Source: Candidatus Saccharimonadia bacterium (GTDB lineage Bacteria > Patescibacteriota > Saccharimonadia > Saccharimonadales > Saccharimonadaceae). From it: a stretch of DNA of 8,746 nt. The stretch is taken from positions 1-8,746 of the forward strand of contig JALRBE010000043.1 in assembly GCA_023262335.1 (NCBI GenBank), written 5' to 3'. The notes under the pieces are model-generated. The model was not told where the DNA came from. It worked only from the letters and a program-made list of their open reading frames with translations, and made no database searches. Made by a program: the position numbers and the translations under genes. Shown here piece by piece: positions 5,026 to 8,746 of the stretch; within the stretch, counting starts at the first letter, position 1, and the number at the start of each line of letters is the position of its first letter.

Positions 5026-6025
5026 CGTGCATCTGCCCTTTCACTTTTTTGAACGCTTCGGGAATCTTGTACAGGTCATCGTCATTGACGGAATTCAGGC
5101 ACGCGACGGCAAGCTCGACCGCCTGCAGGTACTGGCCTTTTGCGACCAGTTCGCCGATGGTGTAGTCGTTGCTGCCAAAGCAGTACCCACCATCCCTGTA
5201 GGCATAGTCGGGGTATTCGCCCCTCTCCCACTTCTTGCGCCTGCCGGTTCGCAGTTCCTTGAGCACGAGCGTGTAGTGATTCGGGCTCAATCTGATTTCC
5301 CAATCGCCACGGTCGTACACGTCGCCGCAAAACGCGATGCGGGCGCTGACCAGAATGCTCACGCAATCCTCGAACTGACGGACTTTCTTGACGCCGGTGA
5401 TCTCGCGGATCCTTGCGAATTCCGCGTCGAACACGCTCGTGTCGTCGTTTTGCATCATAGCTTCCCGCTGAGCCAAAAGCTCCTCGGTTTGCCTTAAAGC
5501 GACGGTCGCGTCCTTGCGCCATCGTTGCAGCTCTTTGATTTTCTCGGAGAGTTCGGTCAGTTGCGCGGTCAGCGAGTCCACCGATTCGCGCTCGGTCCGC
5601 TGTTTTTCACGCAGCGTATCGAGTGATTTCTCGCCGCGCAAGCCCGCGTACACGGCCTTCGCTCCCTCGAAATCGTCGGCGAACATATGGTCTCGCCACT
5701 TGCCGCCGTCAGCTTCACGGAGCAGCGTCAAGTCCGCGTCGGAATCGTGCTGCTGCGCATATAAGCGCGCCTGTCGATGCCGCTCGGCAACAGCCTCCGC
5801 CTCCAAGCGTTTGCGCTTGGCGCGTCGCCAACTGGCTATATAAAACGGCCAGCCAACAGGGAATGCCGTGACCACGACCATTGGTTTCGGAATGAAATGC
5901 ACCAATGGAATCGGCGTGACCGTATACAAACTAGCGCAGTCGAATGCCCACGTAATGACAACGATAAGGAAGAGCGTCGTCGATACGATAGCCAGGCCCG
6001 CCAAGGCATACAAAACATGTTCCAT
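5018..6025 (-). CDS. Membrane-anchored coiled-coil protein with a possible E2-like C-terminus
   Basis: This 335-residue protein has two hydrophobic segments, about 4-28 and 47-66, then a basic stop-transfer stretch (RRAKRKR). Residues about 135-195 are a charged, heptad-rich coiled coil. The C-terminal domain (about 200-325) contains YPDYAYRDGGYCFGSNDYTIGEL and then a helix ending LNSVNDDDLY. A single Cys after a Gly-Gly turn, a hydrophobic Gly-rich loop and a helix ending in Asn-Asp-Asp-Tyr resemble what I recall of bacterial E2-like and UBC-related proteins from such clusters; I cannot confirm this without a profile search. If right, it would accept the ubiquitin-like protein on Cys282 at the membrane. 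A very strong ribosome site (AGGAGG, 6 bases) precedes ATG 6025. It is the first gene of the operon and overlaps the JAMM gene by 8 bases. Confidence 0.7.
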   Translation of the reverse strand: MEHVLYALAGLAIVSTTLFLIVVITWAFDCASLYTVTPIPLVHFIPKPMVVVTAFPVGWPFYIASWRRAKRKRLEAEAVAERHRQARLYAQQHDSDADLTLLREADGGKWRDHMFADDFEGAKAVYAGLRGEKSLDTLREKQRTERESVDSLTAQLTELSEKIKELQRWRKDATVALRQTEELLAQREAMMQNDDTSVFDAEFARIREITGVKKVRQFEDCVSILVSARIAFCGDVYDRGDWEIRLSPNHYTLVLKELRTGRRKKWERGEYPDYAYRDGGYCFGSNDYTIGELVAKGQYLQAVELAVACLNSVNDDDLYKIPEAFKKVKGQMHDA

Positions 6026-6065
6026 GCTCCACCTCCTAAAAGGTAGTCGGTTTCGTTACCATGCT

Positions 6066-6100
6066 GTTAAAAAACAAAACGGCGCGTTAGCTACCGTTGC
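6066..6100 (-). promoter_or_regulatory. Possible leader attenuator (hairpin plus T tract)
   Basis: Just after the predicted minus-strand start site, AACGG pairs with CCGTT (outer five pairs, partly paired interior) and is followed at once by TTGTTTTTT. This looks like an intrinsic terminator about 30 bases into the leader. A GGTAG segment in its left arm can instead pair with CTACC close to the ribosome site, so an alternative fold exists. Attenuation is inference; the stem is weak. Confidence 0.35.
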
Positions 6101-6106
6101 CTAATT

Positions 6107-6135
6107 ACCATACCGTTTTATGTAATAATTGTCAA
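6107..6135 (-). promoter_or_regulatory. Sigma70-type promoter of the ubiquitin-like unit
   Basis: TTGACA (6135-6130), a 17-base spacer and TATGGT (6112-6107) form a good -35/-10 pair. The predicted start is near 6100, about 75 bases before the first gene. A TATAAT hexamer further upstream on the same strand (6141-6136) has no matching -35, so I prefer this pair. Confidence 0.6.
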
Positions 6136-6142
6136 TTATAAC
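6122..6142. promoter_or_regulatory. Palindrome over the -35 box of the ubiquitin-like unit promoter
   Basis: ATAATTG-T-CAATTAT (6125-6139) is a perfect palindrome. It extends by GT/AC at 6122-6123 and 6141-6142, after one unpaired position on each side. It is centred on the minus-strand -35 box, so a bound dimer could block that promoter. It differs from the AGTGT-N7-ACACT operators. Only one copy is present. Confidence 0.45.
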
Positions 6143-6155
6143 GGAGATATTTTAA

Positions 6156-6176
6156 TTAGTGTTGACTATACACTAA
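6156..6176. promoter_or_regulatory. Operator-like inverted repeat TTAGTGT-N7-ACACTAA (copy 1)
   Basis: Two perfect 7-base arms flank a 7-base spacer. The site contains the -35 box of the rightward promoter and lies upstream of the leftward promoter. With copies 2 and 3 it defines an operator family; a repressor bound here would block the NAD-salvage promoter. Confidence 0.7.
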
Positions 6177-6190
6177 GTATGAAGTACTAT
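6162..6190 (+). promoter_or_regulatory. Sigma70-type promoter of the NAD-salvage unit
   Basis: TTGACT (6162-6167), a 17-base spacer and TACTAT (6185-6190) give a start near 6197, about 40 bases before the nicotinamidase gene. Operator copy 1 covers the -35 box and copy 2 begins at the predicted start site, an arrangement typical of repression. Confidence 0.65.
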
Positions 6191-6198
6191 GAGTATAG

Positions 6199-6219
6199 AA
6201 AGTGTTAATACGACACTAT
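6199..6219. promoter_or_regulatory. Operator-like inverted repeat AGTGT-N7-ACACT (copy 2)
   Basis: AGTGT, seven bases and ACACT lie just downstream of the predicted rightward start site. The core arms and spacing equal those of copy 1, 43 bases away centre to centre (about four helical turns), which could allow cooperative binding. Confidence 0.6.
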
Positions 6220-6238
6220 TAAGCAAAGGAGAATTGCA

Positions 6239-6934
6239 ATGGAATCATTCAATAAGAAAGCGCTCATCATCGTCGACATGGAACGCGGCTTCATGCCAGC
6301 GAGCGAGGGCGAGCGACTCGGGCTACGAGGCTTCGGCGAACTTGGCGTTACAGGCGGCGAGCTTATTATCCCTGGCGCAAACCAACTCACCGATGAATAC
6401 GTGCACCAGAATCTTCCTATCGCGGCGACATTCGACTACCACCCTGAAGAAACGGCGCATTTTTCGGACAACCCGAACTACGTAAATACTTGGCCAAAGC
6501 ACTGCGTTGGCGGTACGCTTGGCGCTGAATTGCACCCCGACCTGCGGATCGCGAAACGACCAGAACTCGCAACCCGCTTCATAAAGGGCGACACGCCGTG
6601 CGACTCACCCGAAGACGACACGAGCTACACCGGCGCACTCGCCTACGACCCGCAGACCGGCACCTACCTACCCGACTGGCTTCGCGAACAAAATGTTACC
6701 GAAGTCGACGTCATTGGACTTGCGAAAGGAGATGGTGGCGAACACAAGCTATGTGTTGATTCTACTGCCGTTGACCTGCACAATGATGGTTTCAGGGTAA
6801 ATCTCGTGTCTGACGTATCGGAATTTGTCGACCAAAATAATCGCGAAGTATTTGCGCGGAATATGGGCGCGATCGGCATCAATCTCATAACGCTACGTGA
6901 AGCACTCGCTGCACTGACACCTACGGAGGCATAG
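6239..6934 (+). CDS. pncA: Nicotinamidase (PncA-type isochorismatase-fold hydrolase)
   Basis: This 231-residue enzyme would convert nicotinamide to nicotinate and ammonia, the first step of NAD+ salvage. The catalytic triad is visible: Asp13 in IIVDME, Lys116 in FIKGD and Cys172 in KLCVDSTAVDL. The metal site is DYHPEETAHF (Asp66, His68, His74). The hallmark WPKHCVGGTLGAELHPDL (85-102) is close to the usual WPxHCxxGTxGAxLHxDL. The segment before the nucleophile, GLAKGDGGEHKLCV, is longer than the usual GLATDYCV type, suggesting a divergent branch. The start has an AAGGAG ribosome site and follows a promoter with two operators. It leads a unit whose next gene starts 2 bases after its stop. Expression is probably controlled by the regulator that binds AGTGT-N7-ACACT. 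Confidence 0.92.
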   Translation: MESFNKKALIIVDMERGFMPASEGERLGLRGFGELGVTGGELIIPGANQLTDEYVHQNLPIAATFDYHPEETAHFSDNPNYVNTWPKHCVGGTLGAELHPDLRIAKRPELATRFIKGDTPCDSPEDDTSYTGALAYDPQTGTYLPDWLREQNVTEVDVIGLAKGDGGEHKLCVDSTAVDLHNDGFRVNLVSDVSEFVDQNNREVFARNMGAIGINLITLREALAALTPTEA

Positions 6935-6936
6935 CC

Positions 6937-8193
6937 ATGACGGAGTTCACGCCTAATCTCAGTCGCGACATTGATTATTACAAAGTAACCATGGGCCAGG
7001 TCATATTCGAAAAGCACCGGGACGCGCAGGTCACCTTTACGCTCAAAAACCGCGCCAACAAGCAACCGCTCAGCGAATACGTTACGCCCGAGGCGCTGCA
7101 AGAACGCCTGGACCGCATTCGCGAACAAGGCTTCACGGCCGAAGAAATCGCCTACTACGGAAGCATTCTGGCACAGAACGGCAAGGCACAGTTCACGCCC
7201 GAATATTTAGAGCATTTGGCAAACCTTACGTTACCAGAAATAGAGGTGCGCGTTAATCCTGAATCAGGTGAACTCGATGTTGATCCAACCGGAGACTGGG
7301 TGGACGTGACCTTCTGGGAAACGGTGGTGATGAGCCAAACGAACGAATTGTATTACGAACAGCTCATGGAATCGAAAGGCCTGAAGCTCCAAGACTTGTA
7401 TGACGAGGGTGACCGCCGCTTGAATGAAAAAATCGAAAAGCTGCGCGCCTACCCGGGTATCAAGTTCGCCGATTTTGGCACTAGGCGTCGCTTCAGCGCC
7501 GACTGGCACGAGCATGTGGTGAGCCGCCTAGTCAACGAACTTCCTGACCAATTCATCGGGACGAGCAATCCGTGGTTCGCTTACAAGTACGGTATCAAAC
7601 CTATCGGAACCTTCGCGCACGAAATGCCGATGGTCTACGCAGGCCTGGCTGACGCCGGAGGTCGCAACCCGATGGACGGCCACGGCGAGATGCTCGAAGA
7701 CTGGGACGACGTATACGACGGCGGGCTTTCGACCGCGCTTTCGGACACTTTCACCAGCGAGTTCTTCTTTGCCGAGTTCACGCCCGAACAGGCGCGAAAA
7801 TGGAACGGACTACGGCATGATTCTGGCGATCCGATAGCATTCGGCGAACGCGCCATCGAATTTTACGAGCAAAACGGGGTTGACCCAACCACGAAGACAA
7901 TCGTGTTCAGTGACGGCTTGAACGTCGACGAGATCATACGGCTGTACGAGCACTTCGAAGGCCGCGTGAACGTACTGTTCGGGTGGGGCACGAACCTCAT
8001 GAACGACCTTGGGCTTCCGGCGAACAACTTCGTCATGAAGGCAACTTGCGTGAACGACACTCCGACGGTCAAGTTGAGTGACAACGAAGGCAAGCACACC
8101 GGCCCGCAGGAACAAGTCGACCGATACGTCGATTTGAAAGACGAACGCATAGCACTAGGCCACGGAGCGCTCGCCCGAACGGTAACGGTATGA
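6937..8193 (+). CDS. pncB: Nicotinate phosphoribosyltransferase
   Basis: This 418-residue enzyme joins nicotinate to PRPP to give nicotinate mononucleotide, the step after nicotinamidase. Family features run in order: DIDYYKVTMGQV near the N-terminus, FADFGTRRRFS (178-187), IGTSNPWFAYKYGIKPIGTFAHEMP (207-231) with the His (228) that is phosphorylated in this family, RHDSGDP (293-299), FSDGLNV (324-330), FGWGTNLMNDLG (348-359) and the closing VMKATCVNDTPTVKLSD. Length is usual for the family. GGAGG lies 8 bases before ATG 6937, inside the end of the nicotinamidase gene. It shares an ATGA overlap with the Nudix gene, so the three are one unit. Confidence 0.95.
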   Translation: MTEFTPNLSRDIDYYKVTMGQVIFEKHRDAQVTFTLKNRANKQPLSEYVTPEALQERLDRIREQGFTAEEIAYYGSILAQNGKAQFTPEYLEHLANLTLPEIEVRVNPESGELDVDPTGDWVDVTFWETVVMSQTNELYYEQLMESKGLKLQDLYDEGDRRLNEKIEKLRAYPGIKFADFGTRRRFSADWHEHVVSRLVNELPDQFIGTSNPWFAYKYGIKPIGTFAHEMPMVYAGLADAGGRNPMDGHGEMLEDWDDVYDGGLSTALSDTFTSEFFFAEFTPEQARKWNGLRHDSGDPIAFGERAIEFYEQNGVDPTTKTIVFSDGLNVDEIIRLYEHFEGRVNVLFGWGTNLMNDLGLPANNFVMKATCVNDTPTVKLSDNEGKHTGPQEQVDRYVDLKDERIALGHGALARTVTV

Positions 8194-8746
8194 GCCGGGA
8201 ACTATACGAAGCCACGGCGCGGACGGTCGCGATGGAAACGTACCCGGGCTACCCCGCGCGGCGACTTATGATAGAAGACGCCGACGAGCTTGACGACTTG
8301 ACATTGCCCGACGGCGAATGGTCGACGGGCGTCACCACGTTCCCGACGGACGAGCAGCAAAAAGAACTGGCTGCCCAAGGCTATGAACTCGACCGATTCG
8401 GCCGACCGCTCCACCCATGGCTGCGCGACATGCTAAAAAGCCCCGAAGTCGGCGTAGTGACAGGACTCGGCGAATATTGGAACTGGGGACCGAACCGGAC
8501 TGCCGACCCAATAATCATCACGGACGAAGCGCAGCCAAAAATACTGCTGATACGACGGAGCGACACTGGCAAATGGGCACTGCCCGGCGGTTACCTCGAT
8601 CCGGGCGAAACCGGCGAACAAGCTGCCGTACGTGAAGCCGCCGAAGAAACGGGCGTCGCTTTGTATGGAACGCCCTGGCCCGTGTACGAGGGCGGGGTTG
8701 CCGACGCGCGGACGACAGCCCACGCTTGGGCGGAAACTTCAGCGCT
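8190..8746 (+). CDS. NUDT9-type Nudix hydrolase, probable ADP-ribose pyrophosphatase, C-terminus cut by the window
   Basis: The first 185 residues are visible. The Nudix box GX5EX7REUXEEXGU is complete at 134-156 (GYLDPGETGEQAAVREAAEETGV). The roughly 100 residues before it, including LDRFGRPLHPW and EYWNWGPNRTADPIII, match the layout of NUDT9-type ADP-ribose pyrophosphatases, whose GRxLxRWGPNxAADPIVT segment precedes the box. These enzymes split ADP-ribose to AMP and ribose 5-phosphate, so here it would recycle a product of NAD+ cleavage. It is not arranged like the regulator NrtR, which has its Nudix domain first and then a winged helix. The ATG overlaps the nicotinate phosphoribosyltransferase stop by 4 bases (ATGA), with no strong ribosome site, implying coupling. 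Confidence 0.85.
   Translation, partial: MSRELYEATARTVAMETYPGYPARRLMIEDADELDDLTLPDGEWSTGVTTFPTDEQQKELAAQGYELDRFGRPLHPWLRDMLKSPEVGVVTGLGEYWNWGPNRTADPIIITDEAQPKILLIRRSDTGKWALPGGYLDPGETGEQAAVREAAEETGVALYGTPWPVYEGGVADARTTAHAWAETSA

Noticed and set aside
8190..8746. NrtR-type NAD regulator binding the AGTGT operators
   Set aside because: NrtR has an N-terminal Nudix domain followed by a winged helix; here about 130 residues of NUDT9-type sequence precede the Nudix box and no helix-turn-helix is visible before the window ends.
1..8746. CRISPR array, tRNA, rRNA or insertion sequence
   Set aside because: No regularly spaced direct repeats, cloverleaf, rRNA segment, transposase motif or terminal inverted repeats were found.

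Overview
This window looks like an accessory region of a large phage, prophage or plasmid. The host is probably a bacterium of moderately high GC, perhaps an actinobacterium; that is inferred only from GC-rich coding, AT-rich sigma70-type promoters and gene content. There are no ribosomal, core-metabolic or structural phage genes to settle it. Genes are tightly packed in three transcription units, two leftward and one rightward, with the second leftward unit and the rightward unit divergent from one control region.

Left unit (minus strand, about 2241 down to 1 and beyond): a kinase-fold protein lacking the usual catalytic residues, a von Willebrand A (VWA) protein with an intact metal site, and the N-terminus of a divergent adenylosuccinate-synthetase-like (PurA-like) protein. 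The last two share an identical 11-base ribosome-binding segment.

Middle unit (minus strand, about 6100 down to 2464): a membrane-anchored coiled-coil protein whose C-terminus may be E2-like, a JAMM peptidase, an E1/ThiF-like adenylating enzyme and a ubiquitin-like protein ending in Asn-Gly. After these come a strong hairpin and a complete type III hammerhead ribozyme, then a histidine-phosphatase gene and an intrinsic terminator. This resembles a compact prokaryotic ubiquitin-like modification cassette with a self-cleaving RNA in its polycistronic message.

Right unit (plus strand, 6239 to the window end): nicotinamidase, nicotinate phosphoribosyltransferase and a NUDT9-type Nudix hydrolase. 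Together they would take nicotinamide to nicotinate mononucleotide and degrade ADP-ribose, which is a plausible way to recover NAD+ after NAD+ cleavage.

The operator AGTGT-N7-ACACT occurs twice at the right-unit promoter and once upstream of the kinase-like/VWA unit, so these units may form one regulon. The main novelty is the ribozyme between a ubiquitin-like gene and a phosphatase gene, and the possible linkage of ubiquitin-like, VWA/pseudokinase/PurA-like and NAD-salvage modules. Names come from motif reading only; no database search was possible.
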